Shown in pieces: positions 34,250-47,583 of a stretch of 64,000 bases of DNA. Positions within the stretch are counted from its first letter, which is position 1. Every line of letters begins with the position of its first letter. The translations under genes were made by a program, and so were the position numbers. The notes beneath the pieces are model-generated. The model did no database searches. It was not told where the DNA came from and saw nothing but the letters and a program-made list of their open reading frames with translations. This DNA is from Xiphydria camelus (lineage: Eukaryota > Arthropoda > Insecta > Hymenoptera > Xiphydriidae), in contig OY783197.1 of assembly GCA_963678675.1 (NCBI GenBank), forward strand, positions 72,001-136,000, in the 5' to 3' direction.

Positions 34250-34800
34250 ATTCTATTGTGATATAATCCGATTATTGAATCCTATTATCAGATTCCTACA
34301 CAGAAACCTATTATCAGTTTCCTATTATCACACACACACACACACACAGATTGCTATACATATTTCCATTATCACATTTATATACAGGTTCCTACTGTCA
34401 GATTTCTATACAGAATCCCATCATTAGATTTCTATACAGACTCCTATTATCAGATTCCCACACAGAATCCCATTATTAGATTTCTATACAGGTTCCTACT
34501 GTCAGATTTCTATGCAGATTCCTATTATCAGATTTCTATACAGATTCCCATTATTAGATTTCTATACAGACTCCTATTATCAGATTCCCACACAGAATCC
34601 CATTATTAGATTTCTATACAGGTTCCTACTGTCAGATTTCTATGCAGATTCCTATTATCAGATTTCTATACAGATTCCCATTATTAGATTTCTATACAGA
34701 CTCCTATTATCAGATTCCTACACAGAATCCCATTATTAGATTTCTATAGAGGTTCCTACTGTCAGATTTCTATACAGAATCCTATTAATAGTTTCTTATA
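34250..34800. repeat. 26-bp minisatellite with 130-bp pentamer organisation
   Basis: Units of the type CAGATTYCTATTATCAGATT recur about every 26 bp. From 34441 the pattern repeats exactly every 130 bp (CTCCTATTATCAGATTCC at 34441, 34571 and 34701), so five diverged monomers form one higher-order unit. A CA dinucleotide run (34329-34348) interrupts the older left edge. Confidence 0.88.
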
Positions 34801-34822
34801 TTATATAGAATCCTACTAATAG

Positions 34823-34888
34823 TTAGGTTGGCTTAAGTTAGTTTACCTTATTTTAAAATCAACCTAAACTATCGTAAACCAACCTACC
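34823..34888. mobile_element. Short hairpin insertion at the satellite edge
   Basis: A TTAGGTTGG arm at the left and a CCAACCTACC arm at the right form an imperfect inverted repeat of about 28 bp. It interrupts the repeat array and differs from it in composition. It is possibly a small MITE remnant. Confidence 0.45.
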
Positions 34889-35444
34889 TGGGCGGGGCTA
34901 ACTCAATTGTGGGTATGTATACATATATAGAGTCCTACAGTATTGAATCCTACTATAGATTCTTATTATAGAGTCCTACAGTAAGATTCTTATTATAGAA
35001 TTCTATTATAAAATTTTTATAAGTATTTAATCCTACTAGATTCTTATTATAGAGTCCTACAGTAAGATTTTTATTATAGAATTATATTATAAAATTTCTA
35101 TAAGTATTGAATCCTACTATAGATTCTTATTATAGAGTCCTACAGTAAGATTCTTCTTATAGCACACTATTATAAAATTTTTATAAGTATTTAATCCTAT
35201 TAGATTCATATATAGAGTCCTACAGTAAGATTCTTATTATAGAATTCTATTATAAAATTGTTTTAAGTATTTAATCCTACTAGATTCTTATTATAGAATT
35301 CTATTATAAAATTTTTATAAGTATTTAATCCTATTATATTCATATATAGAGTCCTACAGTAAGATTCTTATTATAGAATTCTATTATAAAATTTTTATAA
35401 GTATAGAATCCTATTATATTCATATATAGAGTCCTACTATAAGA

Positions 35445-36787
35445 TTCTTATTATAGAATTCTATTATAAAATTTTTATAAGTATTTAATCCTACTAGATT
35501 TTTATTATAGAGTCCTACAGTAAGATTCTTATTATAGCACACTATTATAAATATTTAATCCTACTAGATTCTTATTATAGAATTCTATTATAAAATTTTT
35601 ATAAGTATTTAATCCTATTATATTCATATATAGAGTCCTACAGTAAGATTCTTATTATAGAATCCTATTATAAAATTTTTATAAGTATAGAATCCTATTA
35701 TATTCATATATAGAGTCCTACAGTAAGATTCTTATTATAGAATTCTATTATAAAATTTTTATAAGTATAGAATCCTATTATATTCATATATAGAGTCCTA
35801 CAGTAAGATTCTTATTATAGAATTCTATTATAAAATTTTTATAAGTATAGAATCCTATTATATTCATATATAGAGTCCTACAGTAAGATTCTTATTATAG
35901 AATTCTATTATAAAATTTTTATAAGTATAGAATCCTATTATATTAATATATAGAGTCCTACTATAAGATTCTTATTATAGAATTCTATTATAAAATTTTT
36001 ATAAGTATTTAATCCTACTAGATTTTTATTATAGAGTCCTACAGTAAGATTCTTATTATAGCACACTATTATAAATATTTAATCCTACTAGATTCTTATT
36101 ATAGAATTCTATTATAAAATTTTTATAAGTATTTAATCCTACTAGATTTTTATTATAGAGTCCTACAGTAAGATTCTTATTATAGCACACTATTATAAAT
36201 ATTTAATCCTACTAGATTCTTATTATAGAATTCTATTATAAAATTTTTATAAGTATTTAATCCTATTATATTCATATATAGAGTCCTACAGTAAGATTCT
36301 TATTATAGAATCCTATTATAAAATTTTTATAAGTATAGAATCCTATTATATTCATATATAGAGTCCTACAGTAAGATTCTTATTATAGAATTCTATTATA
36401 AAATTTTTATAAGTATAGAATCCTATTATATTCATATATAGAGTCCTACAGTAAGATTCTTATTATAGAATTCTATTATAAAATTTTTATAAGTATAGAA
36501 TCCTATTATATTCATATATAGAGTCCTACAGTAAGATTCTTATTATAGAATTCTATTATAAAATTTTTATAAGTATAGAATCCTATTATATTAATATATA
36601 GAGTCCTACTATAAGATTCTTATTATAGAATTCTATTATAAAATTTTTATAAGTATTTAATCCTACTAGATTTTTATTATAGAGTCCTACAGTAAGATTC
36701 TTATTATAGCACACTATTATAAATATTTAATCCTACTAGATTCTTATTATAGAATTCTATTATAAAATTTTTATAAGTATTTAATCC
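35445..36787. repeat. 648-bp higher-order repeat, about two copies
   Basis: Rare variants (GCACACTATTATAAAT at 35537, 36061, 36185 and 36709; an ATTAATATATAG variant near 35943 and 36591) recur at an exact offset of 648 bp, about eight monomers. Confidence 0.85.
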
Positions 36788-37433
36788 TATTATATTCATA
36801 TATAGAGTCCTACAGTAAGATTCTTATTATAGAATCCTATTATAAAATTTTTATAAGTATAGAATCCTATTATATTCATATATAGAGTCCTACAGTAAGA
36901 TTCTTATTATAGAATCCTATTATAAAATTTTTATAAGTATTTAATCCTATTATATTCATATACAGAGCCCTACAGTAAGATTTTTATTATAGAATCCTAT
37001 TATAAAATTTTTATAAGTATTTAATCCTATTATATTCATATATAGAGTCCTACAGTAAGATTCTTATTATAGAATTCTATTATAAAATTTTTATAAGTAT
37101 AGAATCCTATTATATTCATATATAGAGTCCTACTATAAGATTCTTATTATAGAATTCTATTATAAAATTTTTATAAGTATTTAATCCTACTAGATTCTTA
37201 TTATAGAATTCTATTATAAAATTTTTATAAGTATAGAATCCTATTAGATTCATATATAGAGTCCTACAGTAAGATTCTTATTATAGAATTCTATTATAAA
37301 ATTTTTATAAGTATTTAATCCTACTATAGATTCTTATTATAGAGTCCTACAGTAAGATTCTTATTATAGAATTCTATTATAAAATTTTTATAAGTATTTA
37401 ATCGTACTGTATTCTTATTATAGAGGCCTACAG

Positions 37434-40400
37434 TAAGATTCTTATTATAGAATTCTATTATAAAATTTTTATAAGTATAGAATCCTATTATATTCATATA
37501 TAGAGTCCTACTATAAGATTCTTATTATAGAATTCTATTATAAAATTTCTATAAGTATTGAATCCTACTGTAGATTCTTATTATAGAGTCCTACAGTAAG
37601 ATTCTTATTATAGAATTCTATTATAAAATTTTTATAAGTATAGAATCCTATTATATTCATATATAGAGTCCTACAGTAAGATTCTTATTATAGAATTCTA
37701 TTATAAAATTTTTATAAGTATTTAATCCAACTATAGATTTTTATTATAGAGTCCTACAGTAAGATTCTTATTATAGAATTCTATTATAAAATTTTTATAA
37801 GTATTTAATCCTACTAGATTCTTATTATAGAGTCGTACAGTAAGATTCTTATTATAGAATTCTATTATAAAATTTTTATAAGTATTTAATCCTATTATAT
37901 TCATATATAGAGGCCTACAGTAAGATTCTTATTATAGAATTCTATTATAAAATTTTTATAAGTATTTAATCCTACTAGATTCTTATTATAGAGACCTACA
38001 GTAAGATTCTTATTATAGAATTCTATTATAAGATTTTTATAAGTATTTAATCCTATTATATTCATATATAGAGTCCTACAGTAAGATTCTTATTATAGAA
38101 TTCTATTATAAAATTTGTATAAGTATTTAATCCTATTATATTCATATATAGAGTCCTACTATAAGATTCTTATTATAGAATTCTATTATAAAATTTTTAT
38201 AAGTATTTAATCCTATTATATTCATATATAGAGTCCTACAGTAAGATTCTTATTATAGAATCCTATTATAAAATTTTTATAAGTATTTAATCCTACTAGA
38301 TTCTTATTATAGAGTCCTACAGTAAGATTTTTATTATAGAATTCTATTATAAAATTTCTATAAGTATTGAATCCTACTATAGATTCTTATTATAGAGTCC
38401 TACAGTAAGATTCTTATTATAGAATTCTATTATAAAATTTGTATAAGTATTGAATCCTACTATAGATTCTTATAATAGAGTCCTACAGTAAGATTCTTAT
38501 TATAGAATCCTATTATAAAATTTTTATAAGTATTTAATCCTATTAGATTCATATATAGAGTCCTACAGTAAGATTCTTATTATAGAATTCTATTATAAAA
38601 TTTTTATAAGTATTGAATCCTACTATAGATTCTTATTATAGAGTCCTACACTAAGATTCTTATTATAGAATTCTATTATAAAATTTTTATAAGTATTGAA
38701 TCCTACTATAGATTCTTATAATAGAGTCCTACTATAAGATTCTTATTATAGAATCCTATTATAAAATTGTTTTAAGTATTTAATCCTATTAGATTAATAT
38801 ATAGAGTCCTACAGTAAGATTCTTATTATAGAATCCTATTATAAAATTTTTATAAGTATTTAATCCTATTATAGATTCTTATTATAGAATTCTATTATAA
38901 AATGTTTATAAGTATAGAATCCTATTATTAGATTATTAAATAAAGTGCTATTATCAGATTCATTTATAGAGAGTTATTATTTGATTATTATTATACAATT
39001 CTATTACAAAATTTTTATAAGTATAGAATCCTATTAGATTCATATATAGAGTCCTACAGTAAGATTCTTATTATAGAATTCCATTATAAAATTTTTATAA
39101 GTATTTAATCCTATTATATTCATATACAGAGTCCTACAGTAAGATTCTTATTATAGAATCCTATTATAAAATTTTTATAAGTATTGAATCCTACTAGATT
39201 CTTATTATAGAGTCCTACAGTAAGATTTTTATTATAGAATTCTATTATAAAATTTCTATAAGTATTGAATCCTACTATAGATTCTTATTATAGAGTCCTA
39301 CAGTAAGATTCTTATTATAGAATTCTATTATAAAATTTGTATAAGTATTGAATCCTACTATAGATTCTTATAATAGAGTCCTACAGTAAGATTCTTATTA
39401 TAGAATTCTATTATAAAATTTTTATAAGTATAGAATCCTATTATATTCATATATAGAGTCCTACTATAAGATTCTTATTATAGAATTCTATTATAAAATT
39501 TCTATAAGTATTGAATCCTACTGTAGATTCTTATTATAGAGTCCTACAGTAAGATTCTTATTATAGAATTCTATTATAAAATTTTTATAAGTATAGAATC
39601 CTATTATATTCATATATAGAGTCCTACAGTAAGATTCTTATTATAGAATTCTATTATAAAATTTTTATAAGTATTTAATCCAACTATAGATTTTTATTAT
39701 AGAGTCCTACAGTAAGATTCTTATTATAGAATTCTATTATAAAATTTTTATAAGTATTTAATCCTACTAGATTCTTATTATAGAGTCGTACAGTAAGATT
39801 CTTATTATAGAATTCTATTATAAAATTTTTATAAGTATTTAATCCTATTATATTCATATATAGAGGCCTACAGTAAGATTCTTATTATAGAATTCTATTA
39901 TAAAATTTTTATAAGTATTTAATCCTACTAGATTCTTATTATAGAGACCTACAGTAAGATTCTTATTATAGAATTCTATTATAAGATTTTTATAAGTATT
40001 TAATCCTATTATATTCATATATAGAGTCCTACAGTAAGATTCTTATTATAGAATTCTATTATAAAATTTGTATAAGTATTTAATCCTATTATATTCATAT
40101 ATAGAGTCCTACTATAAGATTCTTATTATAGAATTCTATTATAAAATTTTTATAAGTATTTAATCCTATTATATTCATATATAGAGTCCTACAGTAAGAT
40201 TCTTATTATAGAATCCTATTATAAAATTTTTATAAGTATTTAATCCTACTAGATTCTTATTATAGAGTCCTACAGTAAGATTTTTATTATAGAATTCTAT
40301 TATAAAATTTCTATAAGTATTGAATCCTACTATAGATTCTTATTATAGAGTCCTACAGTAAGATTCTTATTATAGAATTCTATTATAAAATTTGTATAAG

Positions 40401-41339
40401 TATTGAATCCTACTATAGATTCTTATAATAGAGTCCTACAGTAAGATTCTTATTATAGAATCCTATTATAAAATTTTTATAAGTATTTAATCCTATTAGA
40501 TTCATATATAGAGTCCTACAGTAAGATTCTTATTATAGAATTCTATTATAAAATTTTTATAAGTATTGAATCCTACTATAGATTCTTATTATAGAGTCCT
40601 ACACTAAGATTCTTATTATAGAATTCTATTATAAAATTTTTATAAGTATTGAATCCTACTATAGATTCTTATAATAGAGTCCTACTATAAGATTCTTATT
40701 ATAGAATCCTATTATAAAATTGTTTTAAGTATTTAATCCTATTAGATTAATATATAGAGTCCTACAGTAAGATTCTTATTATAGAATCCTATTATAAAAT
40801 TTTTATAAGTATTTAATCCTATTATAGATTCTTATTATAGAATTCTATTATAAAATGTTTATAAGTATAGAATCCTATTATTAGATTATTAAATAAAGTG
40901 CTATTATCAGATTCATTTATAGAGAGTTATTATTTGATTATTATTATACAATTCTATTACAAAATTTTTATAAGTATAGAATCCTATTAGATTCATATAT
41001 AGAGTCCTACAGTAAGATTCTTATTATAGAATTCCATTATAAAATTTTTATAAGTATTTAATCCTATTATATTCATATACAGAGTCCTACAGTAAGATTC
41101 TTATTATAGAATCCTATTATAAAATTTTTATAAGTATTGAATCCTACTAGATTCTTATTATAGAGTCCTACAGTAAGATTTTTATTATAGAATTCTATTA
41201 TAAAATTTCTATAAGTATTGAATCCTACTATAGATTCTTATTATAGAGTCCTACAGTAAGATTCTTATTATAGAATTCTATTATAAAATTTGTATAAGTA
41301 TTGAATCCTACTATAGATTCTTATAATAGAGTCCTACAG
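37434..41339. repeat. 1,953-bp higher-order repeat, two copies
   Basis: The rare TTAATCCAACTATAG variant (CC at 37727 and 39680) and the divergent monomer (38921 and 40874) both recur at an offset of 1,953 bp. Confidence 0.85.
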
Positions 41340-44300
41340 TAAGATTCTTATTATAGAATTCTATTATAAAATTTGTATAAGTATTGAATCCTACTATAGA
41401 TTCTTATAATAGAGTCCTACAGTAAGATTCTTATTATAGAATCCTATTATAAAATTTTTATAAGTATTTAATCCTATTAGATTCATATATAGAGTCCTAC
41501 TATAAGATTCTTATTATAGAATTCTATTATAAAATTTTTATAAGTATTGAATCCTACTATAGATTCTTATTATAGAGTCCTACACTAAGATTCTTATTAT
41601 AGAATTCTATTATAAAATTTTTATAAGTATTGAATCCTACTATAGATTCTTATCATAGAGTCCTACAGTAAGATTCTTATTATAGAATTCTATTATAAAA
41701 TTTGTATAAGTATTTAATCCTATTATATTCATATATAGAGTCCTACAGTAAGATTCTTATTATAGAATTCCATTATAAAATTTTTATAAGTATTTAATCC
41801 TATTATATTCATATATAGAGTCCTACAGTAAGATTCTTATTATAGAATCCTATTATAAAATTTTTATAAGCATTTAATCCTATTAGATTCATATATAGAG
41901 TCCTACAGTAAGATTTTTATTATAGAATTCTATTATAAAATTTCTATAAGTATTGAATCCTACTATAGATTCTTATTATAGAGTCCTACAGTAAGATTCT
42001 TATTATAGAATTCTATTATAAAATTAGTATAAGTATTGAATCCTACTATAGATTCTTATTATAGAGTCCTACTATAAGATTCTTATTATAGAATTCTATT
42101 ATAAAATTTTTATAAGTATTGAATCCTACTATAGATTCTTATTATAGAATTCTATTATAAAATTTTTATAAGTATAGAATCCTATTATATTCATATATAG
42201 AGTCCTACAGTAAGATTCTTATTATAGAATTCTATTATAAAAATTTTATAAGTATTTAATCCTACTATAGATTCTTATTATAGAGTCCTACAGTAAGATT
42301 CTTATTATAGAATTCTATTATAAAATTTTTATAAGTATTTAATCCTATTATATTCATATATAGAGTCCTACTATAAGATTCTTATTATAGAATTCTATTA
42401 TAAAATTTTTATAAGTATTGAATCCTACTATAGATTCTTATTATAGAGTCCTACACTAAGATTCTTATTATAGAATTCTATTATAAAATTTTTATAAGTA
42501 TTGAATCCTACTATAGATTCTTATCATAGAGTCCTACAGTAAGATTCTTATTATAGAATTCTATTATAAAATTTTTATAAGTATTTAATCCTATTATATT
42601 CATATACAGAGTCCTACAGTAAGATTCTTATTATAGAATCCTATTATAAAATTTTTATAAGTATTTAATCCTATTATAGATTCTTATTATAGAATTCTAT
42701 TATAAAATGTTTATAAGTATAGAATCCTATTATTAGATTATTAAATAAAGTGCTATTATCAGATTCATTTATAGAGAGTTATTATTTGATTATTATTATA
42801 CAATTCTATTACAAAATTTTTATAAGTATAGAATCCTATTAGATTCATATATAGAGTCCTACAGTAAGATTCTTATTATAGAATTCCATTATAAAATTTT
42901 TATAAGTATTTAATCCTATTATATTCATATACAGAGTCCTACAGTAAGATTCTTATTATAGAATCCTATTATAAAATTTTTATAAGTATTGAATCCTACT
43001 AGATTCTTATTATAGAGTCCTACAGTAAGATTTTTATTATAGAATTCTATTATAAAATTTCTATAAGTATTGAATCCTACTATAGATTCTTATTATAGAG
43101 TCCTACACTAAGATTCTTATTATAGAATTCTATTATAAAATTTTTATAAGTATTGAATCCTACTATAGATTCTTATAATAGAGTCCTACAGTAAGATTCT
43201 TATTATAGAATCCTATTATAAAATTTTTATAAGTATTTAATCCTATTATATTCATATACAGAGTCCTACAGTAAGATTCTTATTATAGAATCCTATTATA
43301 AAATTTTTATAAGTATTGAATCCTACTATAGATTCTTATAATAGAGTCCTACTATAAGATTCTTATTATAGAATTCTATTATAAAATTTTTATAAGTATT
43401 TAATCCTATTATATTCATATATAGAGTCCTACTATAAGATTCTTATTATAGAATTCTATTATAAAATTTTTATAAGTATTGAATCCTACTATAGATTCTT
43501 ATTATAGAATTCTATTATAAAATTTTTATAAGTATTTAATCCTATTATATTCGTATTATAGAATTCTATTATAAAATATTTATAAGTATTTAATCGTATT
43601 AGATTCTTATTATAGAGTCCTACTATAAGATTGTTATTATAGAATTCTATTATAAAATGTCTATAAGTATAGAATCCTATTATTAGATTATTAAATAAAG
43701 TGCTATTATCAGATTCATTTATAGAGTTATTATTTGATTATTATTATACAATTCTATTATAAAATTTTTATAAGTATTTAATCCTACTAGATTCTTATTA
43801 TAGAGTCCTACAGTAAGATTTTTATTATAGAATTCTATTATAAAATTTCTATAAGTATTGAATCCTACTATAGATTCTTATTATAGAGTCCTACAGTAAG
43901 ATTCTTATTATAGAATTCTATTATAAAATTTGTATAAGTATTGAATCCTACTATAGATTCTTATAATAGAGTCCTACAGTAAGATTCTTATTATAGAATC
44001 CTATTATAAAATTTTTATAAGTATTTAATCCTATTATATTCATATACAGAGTCCTACAGTAAGATTCTTATTATAGAATTCTATTATAAAATTTTTATAA
44101 GTATTGAATCCTACTATAGATTCTTATTATAGAATTCTATTATAAAATTTTTATAAGTATAGAATCCTATTATATTCATATATAGAGTCCTACAGTAAGA
44201 TTCTTATTATAGAATTCTATTATAAAATTTTTATAAGTATTTAATCCTATTATATTCATATATAGAGTCCTACAGTAAGATTCTTATTATAGAATCCTAT

Positions 44301-47300
44301 TATAAAATTTTTATAAGTATTGAATCCTACTATAGATTCTTATAATAGAGTCCTACTATAAGATTCTTATTATAGAATTCTATTATAAAATTTTTATAAG
44401 TATTTAATCCTATTATATTCATATATAGAGTCCTACTATAAGATTCTTATTATAGAATTCTATTATAAAATTTTTATAAGTATTGAATCCTACTATAGAT
44501 TCTTATTATAGAATTCTATTATAAAATTTTTATAAGTATTTAATCCTATTATATTCGTATTATAGAATTCTATTATAAAATATTTATAAGTATTTAATCG
44601 TATTAGATTCTTATTATAGAGTCCTACTATAAGATTGTTATTATAGAATTCTATTATAAAATGTCTATAAGTATAGAATCCTATTATTAGATTATTAAAT
44701 AAAGTGCTATTATCAGATTCATTTATAGAGTTATTATTTGATTATTATTATACAATTCTATTATAAAATTTTTATAAGTATTTAATCCTACTAGATTCTT
44801 ATTATAGAGTCCTACAGTAAGATTTTTATTATAGAATTCTATTATAAAATTTCTATAAGTATTGAATCCTACTATAGATTCTTATTATAGAGTCCTACAG
44901 TAAGATTCTTATTATAGAATTCTATTATAAAATTTGTATAAGTATTGAATCCTACTATAGATTCTTATAATAGAGTCCTACAGTAAGATTCTTATTATAG
45001 AATCCTATTATAAAATTTTTATAAGTATTTAATCCTATTATATTCATATACAGAGTCCTACAGTAAGATTCTTATTATAGAATTCTATTATAAAATTTTT
45101 ATAAGTATTGAATCCTACTATAGATTCTTATTATAGAATTCTATTATAAAATTTTTATAAGTATAGAATCCTATTATATTCATATATAGAGTCCTACAGT
45201 AAGATTCTTATTATAGAATTCTATTATAAAATTTTTATAAGTATTTAATCCTATTATATTCATATATAGAGTCCTACAGTAAGATTCTTATTATAGAATC
45301 CTATTATAAAATTTTTATAAGCATTTAATCCTACTATAGATTCTTATAATAGAGTCCTACAGTAAGATTCTTATTATAGAATCCTATTATAAAATTTTTA
45401 TAAGTATTTAATCCTATTATATTCATATACAGAGTCCTACAGTAAGATTCTTATTATAGAATCCTATTATAAAATTTTTATAAGTATTGAATCCTACTAT
45501 AGATTCTTATAATAGAGTCCTACTATAAGATTCTTATTATAGAATTCTATTATAAAATTTTTATAAGTATTTAATCCTATTATATTCATATATAGAGTCC
45601 TACTATAAGATTCTTATTATAGAATTCTATTATAAAATTTTTATAAGTATTGAATCCTACTATTGATTCTTATTATAGAGTCCTACACTAAGATTCTTAT
45701 TATAGAATTCTATTATAAAATTTTTATAAGTATTGAATCCTACTATAGATTCTTATAATAGAGTCCTACAGTAAGATTCTTATTATAGAATCCTATTATA
45801 AAATTTTTATAAGTATTTAATCCTATTAGATTCATATATAGAGTCCTACAGTAAGATTCTTATTATAGAATTCTATTATAAAATTCTTATAAGTATTGAA
45901 TCCTACTATATTCTTATTATAGAGTCCTACAGTAAGATTCTTATTATAGAATCCTATTATAAAATTTTTATAAGTATTTAATCCTATTATATTCATATAT
46001 AGAGTCCTACAGTAAGATTTTTATTATAGAATTCTATTATAAAATTTCTATAAGTATTGAATCCTACTATAGATTCTTATTATAGAGTCCTACAGTAAGA
46101 TTCTTATTATAGAATTCTATTATAAAATGTTTATAAGTATAGAATCCTATTATTAGATTATTAAATAAAGTGCTATTATCAGATTCATTTATAGAGAGTT
46201 ATTATTTGATTATTATTATACAATTCTATTACAAAATTTTTATAAGTATAGAATCCTATCATATTCATATATCGAGTCCTACTATAAGATTCTTATTATA
46301 GAATTGTATTATAAAATTTTTATAAGTATTTAATCCTACTAGATTCTTATTATAGAGTCCTACAGTAAGATTTTTATTATAGAATTCTATTATAAAATGT
46401 CTATAAGTATAGAATCCTATTATTAGATTATTAAATAAAGTGCTATTATCAGATTCATTTATAGAGTTATTATTTGATTATTATTATACAATTCTATTAT
46501 AAAATTTTTATAAGTATTTAATCCTACTAGATTCTTATTATAGAATTCTATTATAAAATTTCTATAAGTATTGAATCCTACTATAGATTCTTATTATAGA
46601 GTCCTACAGTAAGATTCTTATTATAGAATTCTATTATAAAATTTGTATAAGTATTGAATCCTACTATAGATTCTTATAATAGAGTCCTACAGTAAGATTC
46701 TTATTATAGAATCCTATTATAAAATTTTTATAAGTATTTAATCCTATTAGATTCATATATAGAGTCCTACAGTAAGATTCTTATTATAGAATTCCATTAT
46801 AAAATTTTTATAAGTATTTAATCCAATTATATTCATATATAGAGTCCTACAGTAAGATTCTTATTATAGAATCCTATTATAAAATTTTTATAAGCATTTA
46901 ATCCTATTAGATTCATATATAGAGTCCTACAGTAAGATTTTTATTATAGAATTCTATTATAAAATTTCTATAAGTATTGAATCCTACTATAGATTCTTAT
47001 TATAGAGTCCTACAGTAAGATTCTTATTATAGAATCCTATTATAAAATTTTTATAAGTATTTAATCCTATTAGATTCATATATAGAGTCCTACAGTAAGA
47101 TTCTTATTATAGAATTCCATTATAAAATTTTTATAAGTATTTAATCCTATTATATTCATATATAGAGTCCTACAGTAAGATTCTTATTATAGAATCCTAT
47201 TATAAAATTTTTATAAGCATTTAATCCTACTATAGATTCTTATAATAGAGTCCTACAGTAAGATTCTTATTATAGAATCCTATTATAAAATTTTTATAAG

Positions 47301-47583
47301 TATTTAATCCTATTATATTCATATACAGAGTCCTACAGTAAGATTCTTATTATAGAATCCTATTATAAAATTTTTATAAGTATTGAATCCTACTATAGAT
47401 TCTTATAATAGAGTCCTACTATAAGATTCTTATTATAGAATTCTATTATAAAATTTTTATAAGTATTTAATCCTATTATATTCATATATAGAGTCCTACT
47501 ATAAGATTCTTATTATAGAATTCTATTATAAAATTTTTATAAGTATTGAATCCTACTATTGATTCTTATTATAGAGTCCTACA
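38405..47583. repeat. 9,179-bp higher-order unit, copy 1
   Basis: Divergent monomers at 38921, 40874, 42726, 43676, 44680, 46146 and 46416 each have a partner exactly 9,179 bp downstream. Sequence left of about 38405 does not match sequence left of 47584, which fixes the start. Confidence 0.88.

Noticed and set aside
34512..34739. 75-codon repetitive frame (IRFLYR-type repeats)
   Set aside because: Pure translation of the 26-bp minisatellite; no start context or gene structure.
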